Shown here: positions 34,704-43,371 of the stretch, in pieces | Numbering within the stretch: the stretch's first letter is position 1 | Layout of the letters: the number at the start of each line of letters is the position of its first letter | NCBI RefSeq assembly: GCF_038967635.1 | Contig: NZ_CP152413.1 | Location: 7,196,001 to 7,260,000 of the forward strand | Direction: 5' to 3' | Origin: Bradyrhizobium sp. B124 | GTDB lineage: Bacteria > Pseudomonadota > Alphaproteobacteria > Rhizobiales > Xanthobacteraceae | DNA: 64,000 nt | The notes under the pieces: model-generated | What the model was told of the DNA's origin: nothing | What the model saw: only the letters and a program-made list of their open reading frames with translations | Databases searched by the model: none | Position numbers and translations under genes: made by a program

Positions 34704-36323
34704 GTGACGATAGCCCCAGCCCAATCCGGAGCCGATAACATCAGCGTTAAGCCGGCCCGTTCGCGCGCGCCGGATTGGCGTGGCGTCATCGCCGTGATCG
34801 TCGTCATGACTGCGATGCGGCTGGTCTATGCCCATGCGCTCGATCTGCGCACCGACGAGGCCTATTACTGGACCTGGTCGAAGGAAAACGTGCTGTCCTT
34901 CCTTGACCATCCTCCGATGGTCGCCTGGTTCATCCGTTTTGGCACAGCGATCCTCGGCGACACTAATCTCGGCGTCCGCCTCGGTGGCATCGTGGCGATG
35001 CTGGCCACCCAGCTGCTGCTCGCCGACATCGTCCGCCGCGTGACATCCAACAATGTCCGCGCCGTGATGCTCACGCTGCTGCTGCCGGAGGCGGCGCTCT
35101 ATTACGGATTGTTAATGGCCAAGGTCGCGCCCGACACGGCGCTGATCCCGTTTTCGGTTGCGATGCTGTGGTCGCTGGTGCGGCTCGCGCAAAGCAATGA
35201 CGGGCGCTGGTGGCTCGCCGCGGGGCTGTTCGCCGGGCTGTCGCTGCTGTCGAAATTCACCGCGATCATGTTCGCGCCGGCGGTGCTCGCCTTTGCGCTG
35301 GTGCCGGACTGGCGCTGGCGCTGGCTGCGCAGTCCGTATCCCTACCTCGCCGCGCTGATCGCGATCGTCGTGTTCTCGCCGGTGCTGATCTGGAATGCCG
35401 AGCATGACTGGGCCTCGTTCCGCTTCCAGGCGGTGCGCGCCACCGTCGAGCGCGATCTCACGTTCCGTACGCTCGGCGAGTTCATCGGCATGCAGTTCGG
35501 CCTGGTCGGCTTCGTGCTGCTGCCGGTGACGCTGTTCGGGACAGTGCTGACGGCATGGCGCGGCTATGTCAGGCGCGAGCCGGTCGCGATCCTGCTCGCA
35601 ACCACGGTGCTGGTGCCGTTCGTATATTTCCTCTGGAAATCGCTGACCTTGCGGGTCGGCGACACCTGGCCGATGTTTCTGTGGCCGGCGGGCTTTGCGG
35701 CGGTTGCCATCAACGTCACGCGGATGCCGTTCGAGGGCTGGTCGGTCGGGCTCATCAAGTCGACCGTGTCCTGGGCGCGGACTGCGATCACATCGGGCAT
35801 CGTCTTCGTCGTCTGCGTCTTCCTCTATTACATGTTCGCGCCGTGGAATCTGATCGGCCGTACCGATCCGATCGGCACTGAGGCGGGCTATGATGTAGTG
35901 GCTGCGCATACCATGGCGCAGGTGCAGGCGACCGGCGCGACCTGGGTCGCGACCACGGATTACCGCACCTATGCGATGCTGCGCTGGATGCTGCGCGGGC
36001 GGGTGCCGGTCGTCGAAATCAACGAGCGCGGCCGCTTCCAGGGCTTTGCTGATCCCGGCATGAACTTGATGAGGGATCACGTCGGCATCTATGTCGGGCG
36101 CGAGCCCGAGAACAACCTGCCGCTGTGGAGCGAGACATCGGCGGTGCGCCAGCCGCTGGAGCGTGTGACGCGAAGCTGGCGCGGCATGGTGATGGACACC
36201 TATGCGCTGGAGAAGATCAGCGGCTGGACACCCGATCTGTCGCCGCCGCCGGACACGACGTTCTTCCGCTGGCGCGTGCTGGCCTTCTCCTTCTCCCCGC
36301 CTGCGCGGAGAAGGTCGGGATGA
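34704..36323 (+). CDS. Glycosyltransferase family 39 protein (PMT_2 type), integral membrane
   Basis: A 539-residue polytopic membrane protein of the dolichyl/undecaprenyl-phosphate-sugar-dependent GT39/ArnT group. The catalytic acidic motif is RTDEAYYWTW near residue 50, in the first periplasmic loop, followed by FLDHPPMVAW and about ten further hydrophobic segments. A GTG start at 34704 is the best visible. It probably transfers a lipid-linked sugar to lipid A, a protein or a polysaccharide. The last dozen residues (FSFSPPARRRSG) and the stop codon are read from a palindromic repeat that begins at 36289, so the original C-terminus has been altered by the repeat. Confidence 0.88.
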   Translation: MTIAPAQSGADNISVKPARSRAPDWRGVIAVIVVMTAMRLVYAHALDLRTDEAYYWTWSKENVLSFLDHPPMVAWFIRFGTAILGDTNLGVRLGGIVAMLATQLLLADIVRRVTSNNVRAVMLTLLLPEAALYYGLLMAKVAPDTALIPFSVAMLWSLVRLAQSNDGRWWLAAGLFAGLSLLSKFTAIMFAPAVLAFALVPDWRWRWLRSPYPYLAALIAIVVFSPVLIWNAEHDWASFRFQAVRATVERDLTFRTLGEFIGMQFGLVGFVLLPVTLFGTVLTAWRGYVRREPVAILLATTVLVPFVYFLWKSLTLRVGDTWPMFLWPAGFAAVAINVTRMPFEGWSVGLIKSTVSWARTAITSGIVFVVCVFLYYMFAPWNLIGRTDPIGTEAGYDVVAAHTMAQVQATGATWVATTDYRTYAMLRWMLRGRVPVVEINERGRFQGFADPGMNLMRDHVGIYVGREPENNLPLWSETSAVRQPLERVTRSWRGMVMDTYALEKISGWTPDLSPPPDTTFFRWRVLAFSFSPPARRRSG

Positions 36324-36430
36324 GGGGGAGTCTCCGCAGTGACGGTGAGGGACAGACTCGTGGAGACTCCCCCTCACCCTGATCGCATCTGGCGATGCGA
36401 TCAGGCCTCTCCCCGCAAGCGGGGCGAGGC
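36289..36430. repeat. Palindromic intergenic repeat (family D, copy 1)
   Basis: Composite inverted repeat with hairpins at both ends (CTTCTCCCCGC...GCGGAGAAG and CCTCTCCCCGC...GCGGGGCGAGG) and central arms GAGGGGGAGTCTCC / GGAGACTCCCCCTC. It overlaps the last 35 bases of the glycosyltransferase gene and ends 9 bases before the YcjF-like gene. A second copy is at 59739-59881. Confidence 0.87.
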
Positions 36431-36438
36431 GAAGACCC

Positions 36439-37470
36439 CTATTCCTCTTCCTCGCGCTTGCGGATCAGGTCTTTCGCCAGATCGGTCAGCGCGGGGCGCG
36501 GCAGCGCGTTGAAGGGGAGCGGGCGGGTCACGTCGATCGCGGCGAGGCCGAGGCGCGCGGTCAACAGGCCGTTGAGCATGCCTTCGCCGAGCCGCTGCGA
36601 GAGTTTTGCCGCGATGCCGTGGCCGAGCATCTGCTGGATCAGGCTGTCGCTCGCGGCCATGCCGCCGGTGATCGCCAGATGCGCGATGACGTGACGCAAC
36701 AGGCGGATCATGCCGAGCGCGCCGGGCCGGCCGCCATACAGCCGTGCCAGCTGGCGGATCATCCGCAAGCTCGCCACGAACACGAACAGCACGTCGATCA
36801 TCGCGCGCGGGCTGACCGCGGTGACGACGGAGACGCGCTGCGCCGCCGTCGACACCAGCCGCCGCGCCTCCTCGTCGAGCGGCGCCATCAATTCCCGCTC
36901 GGCGAGGCGGATCATGTCGGCGCCGTCGATGATGTCGTCGGTGTGGCTCTGCAACGCGCTGCGGGCGCGGGCGAGCTGCGGGGTCTGGTGCGCGAGCTTG
37001 AGCAGGTCGGCGACAACAGCGCGGCTCGCGGCGCGGTCGTCGCTGATCAGCACCTCGGCGGCGCGCAGATGCAGCTTCTCGACGGTCGCCAGCCGCGCCA
37101 GGCCGACCAGCTCGCGCATGGTGACGACCGCGAGCGCCACCGTGGCGATGACCGCGAGCCCGAGCCCGAGGACGCCGAGGCCCTCGTTGCGCGCGAACAG
37201 ATCCTCGACCAGGTTGATGACGCCAAGCCCGGTGCCGAGCACCACGAGGCCCGCGACCGCGCTCCAGAACAGCGTGCCCCAGCGGAAGCCGCGGCGTGCC
37301 GGCAGCAGCGGCGTATCAACCGGCACCGGCAGCTGCGCGGGCTCGGCCTCGGGCACGATCTGGATCGTGCCGCGGGTGAGGCGGCCGCTGTCGTCCGGAT
37401 CCATCACGACCACGCCGGGATCGTCGAGCTTGAACGTCGCCGGCCGCCGCGGGGGCGTCTTCTCGTTCAT
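36439..37470 (-). CDS. ycjF: TIGR01620/DUF697 membrane protein, YcjF-like
   Basis: A 343-residue inner-membrane protein: a Pro-rich cytoplasmic N-terminus, two adjacent membrane spans at about 65-115 (TLFWSAVAGLVVLGTGLGVI and GLGLAVIATVALAVV), then a helical cytoplasmic domain typical of YcjF. It overlaps the upstream YcjX-like gene by ATGA, the same pair order as in enterobacteria, where ycjX-ycjF follow the phage-shock genes. No psp genes are here. It is probably a stress-linked membrane partner of the YcjX GTPase; its biochemical role is unknown. Confidence 0.9.
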   Translation of the reverse strand: MNEKTPPRRPATFKLDDPGVVVMDPDDSGRLTRGTIQIVPEAEPAQLPVPVDTPLLPARRGFRWGTLFWSAVAGLVVLGTGLGVINLVEDLFARNEGLGVLGLGLAVIATVALAVVTMRELVGLARLATVEKLHLRAAEVLISDDRAASRAVVADLLKLAHQTPQLARARSALQSHTDDIIDGADMIRLAERELMAPLDEEARRLVSTAAQRVSVVTAVSPRAMIDVLFVFVASLRMIRQLARLYGGRPGALGMIRLLRHVIAHLAITGGMAASDSLIQQMLGHGIAAKLSQRLGEGMLNGLLTARLGLAAIDVTRPLPFNALPRPALTDLAKDLIRKREEEE

Positions 37471-38930
37471 TGCAGTTTGTCTCCGATCAGGAACTGGAGG
37501 GCGCGGTCAAGGCGGATGTGAGGCAGCGTCGGTTCCGCGTCGCCGCCTCGTTCCAGCTTCGGCGGCCGGAAGCGCAGGAAACGATAATCGGCGGCCTCGG
37601 CGCCGGCGCTCGAGAGGCCGCGGAATCCGCCGTTGAACAGCTCCTCCGGATTGTCGGGCAGGTCGCCCGGAAAGGTCGCAACTTCAGTTTCGCCATCCAG
37701 TGTCCCGCCATTGGCGACCTCGCCCCGCGCCGGCGTGCCGAGGATCGAGGGCAGCCGGTCGCGGCCGCGTGCGACCTGCGCCTCGCGCGTGGCGCGCACC
37801 GCGGCGAGCGCCACCACGTCGATGGCAGCGCCGGCATATTCGGCGCGCTCGGCAGCCTTGGCCACGATCCGCCGCAGCACGGCTTCCAGCCGGTCGTGGC
37901 TCTGGTGATGCAGATGGTCGGCCTTGGTCGCCGCGAACAGGATGCGGTCGATGCGCGGCCGGAACAGCGCGCTCAGGATCGTGCCGCGGCCGATCCGGAA
38001 GCAGTCGAGGATGCCGGCGAGCGCGGCCTCGAGATCGTGCAGCGCCTCGGGGCCGGCATTGAATGCGGCCAGCGCATCGGCCAGCACGATCTGGCGGTCG
38101 AGCCGCGCGAAGTGATCGCGGAAGAACGGCCGCACCACGACGTCCTTGTAGGCCTCGTAGCGCCGCCGCATCATTGCCCATAGCGAGCCGTCGGGCGCGC
38201 TGCCGTCCACGGGCACGTCGAGCGGCGCAAAGGTCAGCGCCGGTGTTTCGGCGAGATTGCCCGGCATCAGGAAACGGCCGGGCGGCAGCAAGCTCATCGC
38301 GAAACGCTCGTCGCGGCAGGCGCGCAGATAATCGGTGAACAATCTTGCTTCGGTGCGTGCGGCCTGCTCGTCCTCTTTGGCCTCGGGCTTCAGCGTTGCG
38401 AGATGGGTGTGCCAGGGCGCCGCGAGCTTTGCGCGCAACGGCTCGCGCGACAATGCAAGGCTCTCCGCCGACCATTGCTCGTAACTCTTGTTCAGCAGCG
38501 GCAGGTCGAGCAGCCACTCGCCGGGGTAGTCGACGATGTCGAGGGTCAGCGTGCGGTCCGCGCCATTTTGCCGCTGATACTCGATCACGAGGCGAAGCTC
38601 GGAGATGTCGGTGGTCGAGCTCGGCCAGCTCCGCTCCTCGATCAGGGTGCGGACATGATTCTCGTAGGCGAAGCGCGGCACCGCATCGTCGGGCTGCGGG
38701 GCGAGATAGGCGCGCGCGATCCGCCCCGAGGTATAGGCCTCGAACACCGGGAAGCGGCCGCCACGGGTCAGGCCGTGCACCAGCGCGGTGATGAACACGG
38801 TCTTGCCGGCCCGCGACAGGCCGGTGACGCCGAGCCGCACCGTCGGCTTGAAAAGGCCCTCGCTATAGTCGAGCAGCGCCCGCGCCGACAGACGCGCTTC
38901 CTCGACGATATCAGAGAAGCGGGGGGGCAT
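37467..38930 (-). CDS. ycjX: YcjX-like P-loop NTPase
   Basis: A 487-residue cytosolic P-loop protein of the YcjX family. Walker A is GLSRAGKT near residues 37-44, and DIVDYPGEWLLDLPL supplies the Walker B/switch region. YcjX proteins are unusual GTPases associated with envelope stress. It is translationally coupled to the YcjF-like membrane protein by an ATGA overlap. No clear ribosome site precedes the ATG at 38930, and an intrinsic-terminator-like hairpin lies in its leader about 35 bases upstream, so expression may be controlled there. Confidence 0.92.
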   Translation of the reverse strand: MPPRFSDIVEEARLSARALLDYSEGLFKPTVRLGVTGLSRAGKTVFITALVHGLTRGGRFPVFEAYTSGRIARAYLAPQPDDAVPRFAYENHVRTLIEERSWPSSTTDISELRLVIEYQRQNGADRTLTLDIVDYPGEWLLDLPLLNKSYEQWSAESLALSREPLRAKLAAPWHTHLATLKPEAKEDEQAARTEARLFTDYLRACRDERFAMSLLPPGRFLMPGNLAETPALTFAPLDVPVDGSAPDGSLWAMMRRRYEAYKDVVVRPFFRDHFARLDRQIVLADALAAFNAGPEALHDLEAALAGILDCFRIGRGTILSALFRPRIDRILFAATKADHLHHQSHDRLEAVLRRIVAKAAERAEYAGAAIDVVALAAVRATREAQVARGRDRLPSILGTPARGEVANGGTLDGETEVATFPGDLPDNPEELFNGGFRGLSSAGAEAADYRFLRFRPPKLERGGDAEPTLPHIRLDRALQFLIGDKLQ

Positions 38931-38964
38931 GGAGGGTTAACGAAAAGACCTGGCAGGAGGAGCC

Positions 38965-38988
38965 AAAAAAAGGCGGGCGATCACCCGC
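38965..38988 (-). terminator. Terminator-like hairpin in the ycjX leader
   Basis: Reading the minus strand, GCGGGTGATCGCCCGC forms a 5-bp GC stem followed at once by C and seven T residues. It points toward ycjX, 35 bases before the start codon, with no minus-strand gene behind it. It could attenuate ycjX transcription or end an upstream small transcript. Confidence 0.5.
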
Positions 38989-39112
38989 AAGTTGGCGATT
39001 ATCGAGCCAAAATCAAGCTTCACATTTCCGGCGCCTTTGCAGGCGAGGGATTGCAGGGGGATTGAACGCGTCACGCTACCCCATGGTCAAATCGGCACAC
39101 CGGAAAGCCTGC

Positions 39113-39805
39113 ATGACGGTCTTTCGCCTGAAGCAAATCTCGACCTCGATCCACGCGGCCGGCGCCGCGCTGTGGAACTACGACCGCGCCGAGCTGATCG
39201 CCGACGGTGTCGTCCATCTCGTCGGTGTCTGTTTCGGGCTGGTTGCCGCCACCGCGCTGATCGTGCTGACCGCGGTCTATGCCGGCCCGTTCGATATTGC
39301 CGTGGTCTCGGTCTACGTCGCGGGCCTGCTCGCGATGCTGACGCTGTCGGCGACCTATAATCTCTGGCCGGTGTCGCGCGCCAAATGGGTGCTCCGTCGC
39401 TTCGATCACTCCGCGATCTATCTGTTGATCGCCGCGACCTACACGCCGTTCATCGTGGAACTGAAGGACAGTTATTTTGCCATCGCGCTGCTGATCGGCG
39501 TGTGGTGCGTGGCAATCGTCGGGATCTGGCTGAAGCTCGCCTATCCCGGCCGCTTCGACCGGCTCGCGGTCGGGCTTTATCTTGCGATGGGCTGGAGCGG
39601 CGTCATGCTCTACGACGCCGTCGTCAAGGCATTGCCGGCGAAGGCGCTCGGCTTTGTGCTGGCGGGTGGCATCCTCTACAGCTTCGGGGTGATCTTCCAC
39701 TCCTGGCGGCGGCTGCGCTTCCAGAATGCGATCTGGCACGGCTTCGTGCTGCTTGGGGCCGCCTGTCACTACACGGCGGTGTTCGACGTCGTGCTGGCGA
39801 GCTGA
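39113..39805 (+). CDS. Hemolysin III family protein (TrhA-like), seven-span
   Basis: About 230 residues with seven membrane helices and the PAQR/hemolysin III signature: an N-terminal NYDRAELIADGVVHLVG with the conserved Glu-x2-Ala-Asp and His, a central Ser/His (RRFDHSAIYLLIAATYTPF) and a C-terminal HxxxH-like segment (WHGFVLLGAACHYTAV). TrhA proteins influence membrane energetics and fluidity; lytic activity is not implied by the name. Starts at 39083 (ATG) or 39062 (TTG) are also in frame; I prefer 39113 because GGAAAG lies upstream. It is divergent from ycjX. Confidence 0.9.
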   Translation: MTVFRLKQISTSIHAAGAALWNYDRAELIADGVVHLVGVCFGLVAATALIVLTAVYAGPFDIAVVSVYVAGLLAMLTLSATYNLWPVSRAKWVLRRFDHSAIYLLIAATYTPFIVELKDSYFAIALLIGVWCVAIVGIWLKLAYPGRFDRLAVGLYLAMGWSGVMLYDAVVKALPAKALGFVLAGGILYSFGVIFHSWRRLRFQNAIWHGFVLLGAACHYTAVFDVVLAS

Positions 39806-39864
39806 AGTTTCTCGCCATCTGCGGCGGATGGGCTATCATAAGTCCGCAGGCCCGTCCTGCTCTC

Positions 39865-39997
39865 TCCCGTCACCCCCGCGCAACGGCGAAGCCGTTGTCG
39901 CTGGAGGAGCGCGGTACGCGCGTCTCGAAGGGGCGACGCCACCAGCCGGGCCGTGCATCCTTCGAGACGCGCTCCACGCTCCTCAGGATGACGGGAT
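39865..39997. repeat. Palindromic intergenic repeat (family E, copy 1)
   Basis: Inverted repeat with outer TCCCGTCACCCC and GGATGACGGGA arms and inner GGAGGAGCGCGGTACGCGCG / CGCGCTCCACGCTCC-type arms around TCTCGAA...TTCGAGA. A second copy lies at 45153-45282 with the same CTCAGGATGACGGGAT end. Confidence 0.85.
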
Positions 39998-40053
39998 AGA
40001 TAGATGGGTGAGCAAAGCGACAGTGTGCAAGCAAAGATATCGGGAGGATGGCC

Positions 40054-40848
40054 ATGCAGGTGGCAGGTAAGGTCGTGGTGGTCACCGGCGGTGGCAATGG
40101 CATCGGCAAGGCGCTGTGCGAGGCGTTCCACGCCGCGGGCGCATCCAAGGTCGTGGTGGTCGACCTCGACCATGCGGCGGCCGAGCAGGTCGCGGCCTCG
40201 GTCGGCGGCGCCGCGTTCAAATGCGATGTCGGGCAGGAGAAGAACATCCTGCACGTGATCGACGAGACCGAGCGCATGTTCGGCCCGATCGCGCTGTTCT
40301 GCTCCAACGCCGGCATCGGCGGCGGCTTCGATCCGCTGTCGAAAAATGCCGGCGGCACCTCGGACGAGCCGTGGTCGCGGAGCTGGGCGATCCATGTGAT
40401 GGCGCATGTCTATGCCGCGCGGCATCTGGTGCCGCGCATGAAGGCGCGCGGCGGCGGTTATTTCCTCAACACGATCTCCGCGGCGGGCCTGCTGTCGCAG
40501 GTCGGCAGCCCGGCCTATTCGACCACCAAGCACGCCGCGGTCGGCTTTGCCGAAAACCTCGCGATCTCGCACCGCGCCGACAACATCAAGGTCTCGATCC
40601 TCTGCCCGCAGGGCGTCGACACCAACATGCTGCGCTCGATCCCGAAGGGTCCGCAATCCGGCGACGGCGATCTCACGGCGGAGCAGGTCGCACAGGACGC
40701 GCTGAGGGGTATCGAGCAGGAGACCTTCCTGATCCTGCCGCACCCGCAGGTGCTCGGCTACATGCGCAAGAAGACCGAGAACTACGACCGCTGGATCGGC
40801 GGCATGGCCAAGATTCAGGCCAAGATGCGGGAAGCGCAGGGGAAGTAA
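40054..40848 (+). CDS. Short-chain dehydrogenase/reductase (SDR)
   Basis: A 264-residue classical SDR: cofactor motif TGGGNGIG near 10-17, NAG in CSNAGIGGG, catalytic Ser in ISAAGLLS, and the YxxxK dyad in YSTTKHAA. The acidic residue after the second strand (VVDLDHA) favours NAD(H). Of two in-frame ATGs six bases apart, the second (40054) is better spaced from GGGAGG. It probably oxidises or reduces a secondary alcohol or ketone; the substrate is unknown. It lies between two palindromic repeats and has no operon partner. Confidence 0.92.
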   Translation: MQVAGKVVVVTGGGNGIGKALCEAFHAAGASKVVVVDLDHAAAEQVAASVGGAAFKCDVGQEKNILHVIDETERMFGPIALFCSNAGIGGGFDPLSKNAGGTSDEPWSRSWAIHVMAHVYAARHLVPRMKARGGGYFLNTISAAGLLSQVGSPAYSTTKHAAVGFAENLAISHRADNIKVSILCPQGVDTNMLRSIPKGPQSGDGDLTAEQVAQDALRGIEQETFLILPHPQVLGYMRKKTENYDRWIGGMAKIQAKMREAQGK

Positions 40849-40895
40849 CCGAAGGTCATTCCGGGGCGCGAAGCGAACCCGGAATCTTGGGATCC

Positions 40896-40978
40896 GTAGC
40901 CCGGATGGAGCGCAGCGTAATCCGGGTCGAGCGTGCACGCGTGAATCCCGGATTTCGCTCCGCTTCATCCGGGCTACG
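40896..40978. repeat. Palindromic intergenic repeat (family C, copy 3)
   Basis: GTAGCCCGGATGGAGCG ... CATCCGGGCTACG arms as in copies 1 and 2, with a different short centre. A half element of family A (CATTCCGGGGCGCG...CCCGGAATC) lies just before it at 40858-40885. Both sit between convergent genes. Confidence 0.87.
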
Positions 40979-41014
40979 AAACTTCCGCCGGTGTCATCCT
41001 CACGTGAGGTGGCC

Positions 41015-41635
41015 TCACACCCTCGCGAGTTGCGCAATCTTGTCGCGCAGATACGCGTCCATCAAATCGGGCGCGGAGGCGCCGAACATCCTGATGCGGC
41101 CGGTGTGCAGCAACAGCAGCAGGCCCGTGGCGTGGGCGAAGCAATCCACCATCACGGTGTTTGCCTTCTGTCTGGACGCCCCGAGCGCCTCGGCGGCTTC
41201 GGCGATCGGATGTAGCGCCGCCTCCAGCGCGGCGTTCAGCTCGTGGTCGCGGTCGTGGCCCAGCCCGGCCGGCTTCATGCCGCCGCGGAACAGATAGAAG
41301 CCGAGATCGAGGTCGCGCGGGTGGTCCGCATAATAGCGGAAGAAGCCCATGCCGGCGGCGTGCAGCCTCTGTTTGGCGCCGCGCGTCGTCGCGACCGCCG
41401 CGCTGACGGCTTCACCGAGCGAGGCCAGCGATTGCCGCAGCACCTCGGCATAGATCGCTTCCTTGGAATCGAAGTGGAAATACAGCGCCGCCGGGGTGTA
41501 GCCGGCCCGTGTCGCGATCGCCCGCAGGCTCGCACCCTCGAGCCCTTCTTCCGCGAACACGCTTCGCGCGGCATCCAGGATCAGCTCCCGCTTATGGCGA
41601 CTGACCGCTTCCTTCCTGCTCTCGCGCATCTGCAT
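41015..41635 (-). CDS. TetR/AcrR family transcriptional regulator
   Basis: A 206-residue TetR protein with a textbook N-terminal helix-turn-helix (ILDAARSVFAEEGLEGASLR, IATRAGYTPAALYFHFDSKE) and a helical C-terminal effector domain. Divergent from an HpaB-superfamily gene; two tandem palindromes of the same design lie between them, so it almost certainly represses both promoters until an unknown ligand binds. A much longer in-frame extension upstream is antisense to the neighbour and is not part of the protein. A second ATG two codons downstream is an alternative start. Confidence 0.92.
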   Translation of the reverse strand: MQMRESRKEAVSRHKRELILDAARSVFAEEGLEGASLRAIATRAGYTPAALYFHFDSKEAIYAEVLRQSLASLGEAVSAAVATTRGAKQRLHAAGMGFFRYYADHPRDLDLGFYLFRGGMKPAGLGHDRDHELNAALEAALHPIAEAAEALGASRQKANTVMVDCFAHATGLLLLLHTGRIRMFGASAPDLMDAYLRDKIAQLARV

Positions 41636-41659
41636 CGGCGAATCCGTTCTTGACTCAAT

Positions 41660-41692
41660 TCTAACAGCGTTAGATAATTTAACGATGTTAAA
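41660..41692. promoter_or_regulatory. Tandem palindromic operators for the TetR regulator
   Basis: Two perfect inverted repeats of equal architecture: TCTAACAGCGTTAGA (41660-41674) and TTTAACGATGTTAAA (41678-41692), each two 6-bp arms around a 3-bp centre, with centres 18 bases apart. The shared core is TAAC-N3-GTTA. They fill the gap between the divergent TetR and HpaB-like start codons. Confidence 0.78.
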
Positions 41693-41716
41693 ATAAATGA
41701 GCAAGGGAGAAATGCC

Positions 41717-43264
41717 ATGCTGATGACGGCCGCGGACTACCGGGAATCCCTGCGCCGCTACAAGCCGCGCGTGTTCGTCAATGGCACGGCGATCGCGAGC
41801 GTTGCCGACGAGCCGTTGCTGGCGCCGGGCGTGGCCGGCGTCGGCGTGACCTACGATTTCGCGCATCGCGCCGAGCACGTGCCGATCATGACAGCGCGGC
41901 AGGGTACCTCGGGCAAGACCGTCAACCGCATGCTCCACATCAATGAGAGCTCGCAGGACCTGCTGTACAAGCTCGAAGCGGTGCGGCTGGTGTGCAGGAC
42001 GTCGGGCTGTGCCCAGCGCTACCTCGCCCACGATGCGCTCAATGGCCTCTATCAGGCGACCAAGCTGGCCGACGATCGCCACGGCACCGACTACAGCCAG
42101 CGCTTCCTCAACTATCTGCACGAGGTGCAGGACCAGGACCTGACGCTCGGTATTGCCATGACCGACGCCAAGGGCGACCGCTCCAAGCGCCCGGGCCTGC
42201 AAGCCAACCCGGACGTCTATGTCCACATCAAGGAGCGGCGCCCCGACGGCATCGTGATCCGCGGCACCAAGGCGATCGTCACCGGCGCGCCCTACATGCA
42301 CGAATTCCTGGTCATGCCCTGCCGCACCCATGTGCCCGATGACAGGGATTTCGCGGTCTGTTGCGCCGTGCCTGTCGATGCGCCCGGCGTCACCATCGTC
42401 GCGCGCCCGGCGGGCCGGCCCGGCGATGCATCGGCGAAATTCTCGGCGAAGTATGGCCAGTCGGTCGGCGTCGTGATGTTCGACGACGTGTTCGTGCCGC
42501 ATGACCGCGTCTTCCTCGCCGGCGAGACCGAGGAGGGCGGTTTCCTCACCACGTCCTACGCCACGCATCACCGCCACTCCTGCATCGGTGCGCGTGCCGG
42601 CTTCGGTGATCTCCTGATCGGCGCCGGCGCGCTGATGATCGAGGCCAACGGGCTCGATGCCGAGAAGCACGCGCATATCCGCGAGGCGATGGTCGAGCTG
42701 ATCACCATCACCGAGAGCTTCTATGCCTGCGGCGTCGCGTCCTCGGTCTATTGCACCAAGGATCCGGCCGGCTCGGTGATGCCCGATGCGGTATTCTCCA
42801 ACATCGGCAAGCTGCTGCTGGCGACCAAGATCTACGACATGCACCGCGTCGCGCACTACGTCTCCGGCGGGTTGATCGTCGCGCTGCCGGGTCCTGACGA
42901 GGACCACAATCCGGAGACGCGCGCCTCGCTCGCCGCTGTCATGGGCGGGCGGCCCGATATTCCGGCCGAGCAGCGCGCCGAGGTGGCGCGGCTGATCGAG
43001 GACCTCACGGTGTCGCACGAAGCCGGCTGGTACTCGGTGATCTCGCTGCACGGCGGCGGCTCGCCGGAGGCGATGAAGCGCGAGATCTGGCGCAACTATC
43101 CGGTCATGGAGAAGGCCGAGCTGGTCGAGAATCTGCTCGGCCGCGGCCTTGTCGACGAAGGACAGCGGGTCTCGAAGCAGCCCGGCCGCTGCTGCGCCAC
43201 CGGCTGCGAGGTGCCGGCGCCATCGGAGCGGGTGCTGGAGGAGCAACACGTACTCTCGTCGTAG
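41717..43264 (+). CDS. 4-hydroxyphenylacetate 3-hydroxylase/4-hydroxybutyryl-CoA dehydratase superfamily flavoprotein
   Basis: A 515-residue protein with the HpaB N-terminal and C-terminal acyl-CoA-dehydrogenase-like domains (TAADYRESLRRYKPRVFVNG at the start; IVTGAPYMHEFLVMP and FDDVFVPHDRVFLAGE in the middle). The superfamily includes FADH2-using aromatic hydroxylases and the iron-sulfur 4-hydroxybutyryl-CoA dehydratase. The stretch RTSGCAQRY has one Cys where the dehydratase has a Cys-x3-Cys pair, so a 4Fe-4S cluster seems unlikely, though HHRHSCIG is cysteine- and His-rich. No flavin reductase gene is adjacent. AAGGGAGA precedes the ATG. Controlled by the divergent TetR. Substrate unknown. 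Confidence 0.85.
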   Translation: MLMTAADYRESLRRYKPRVFVNGTAIASVADEPLLAPGVAGVGVTYDFAHRAEHVPIMTARQGTSGKTVNRMLHINESSQDLLYKLEAVRLVCRTSGCAQRYLAHDALNGLYQATKLADDRHGTDYSQRFLNYLHEVQDQDLTLGIAMTDAKGDRSKRPGLQANPDVYVHIKERRPDGIVIRGTKAIVTGAPYMHEFLVMPCRTHVPDDRDFAVCCAVPVDAPGVTIVARPAGRPGDASAKFSAKYGQSVGVVMFDDVFVPHDRVFLAGETEEGGFLTTSYATHHRHSCIGARAGFGDLLIGAGALMIEANGLDAEKHAHIREAMVELITITESFYACGVASSVYCTKDPAGSVMPDAVFSNIGKLLLATKIYDMHRVAHYVSGGLIVALPGPDEDHNPETRASLAAVMGGRPDIPAEQRAEVARLIEDLTVSHEAGWYSVISLHGGGSPEAMKREIWRNYPVMEKAELVENLLGRGLVDEGQRVSKQPGRCCATGCEVPAPSERVLEEQHVLSS

Positions 43265-43268
43265 TCTC

Positions 43269-43351
43269 GTAGGATGGGTAGAGCGAAGCGAAGCCCATCA
43301 ATTTGCATCCGCGGCGCAGATGATGGGTTTCGCTGCGCTCTACCCATCCGA
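43269..43351. repeat. Palindromic intergenic repeat (family G)
   Basis: Inverted repeat with arms GGATGGGTAGAGCGAAGCG and its near complement ending CTACCCATCCG, plus an inner AGCCCATCA / TGATGGGTT pair. It lies between the convergent HpaB-like and benzoylformate-decarboxylase-like genes. Confidence 0.85.
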
Positions 43352-43371
43352 CGGATCGGCCTTCTCGCCAC

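Noticed and set aside
38965..38988. Hairpin as a riboswitch expression platform
   Set aside because: The 5' leader is too short and shows no conserved aptamer-like core; only attenuation in a general sense can be suggested.
41636..43249. Long N-terminal extension of the TetR frame
   Set aside because: It runs under the HpaB-superfamily gene and across the two operator palindromes. The TetR helix-turn-helix begins normally at the chosen start.
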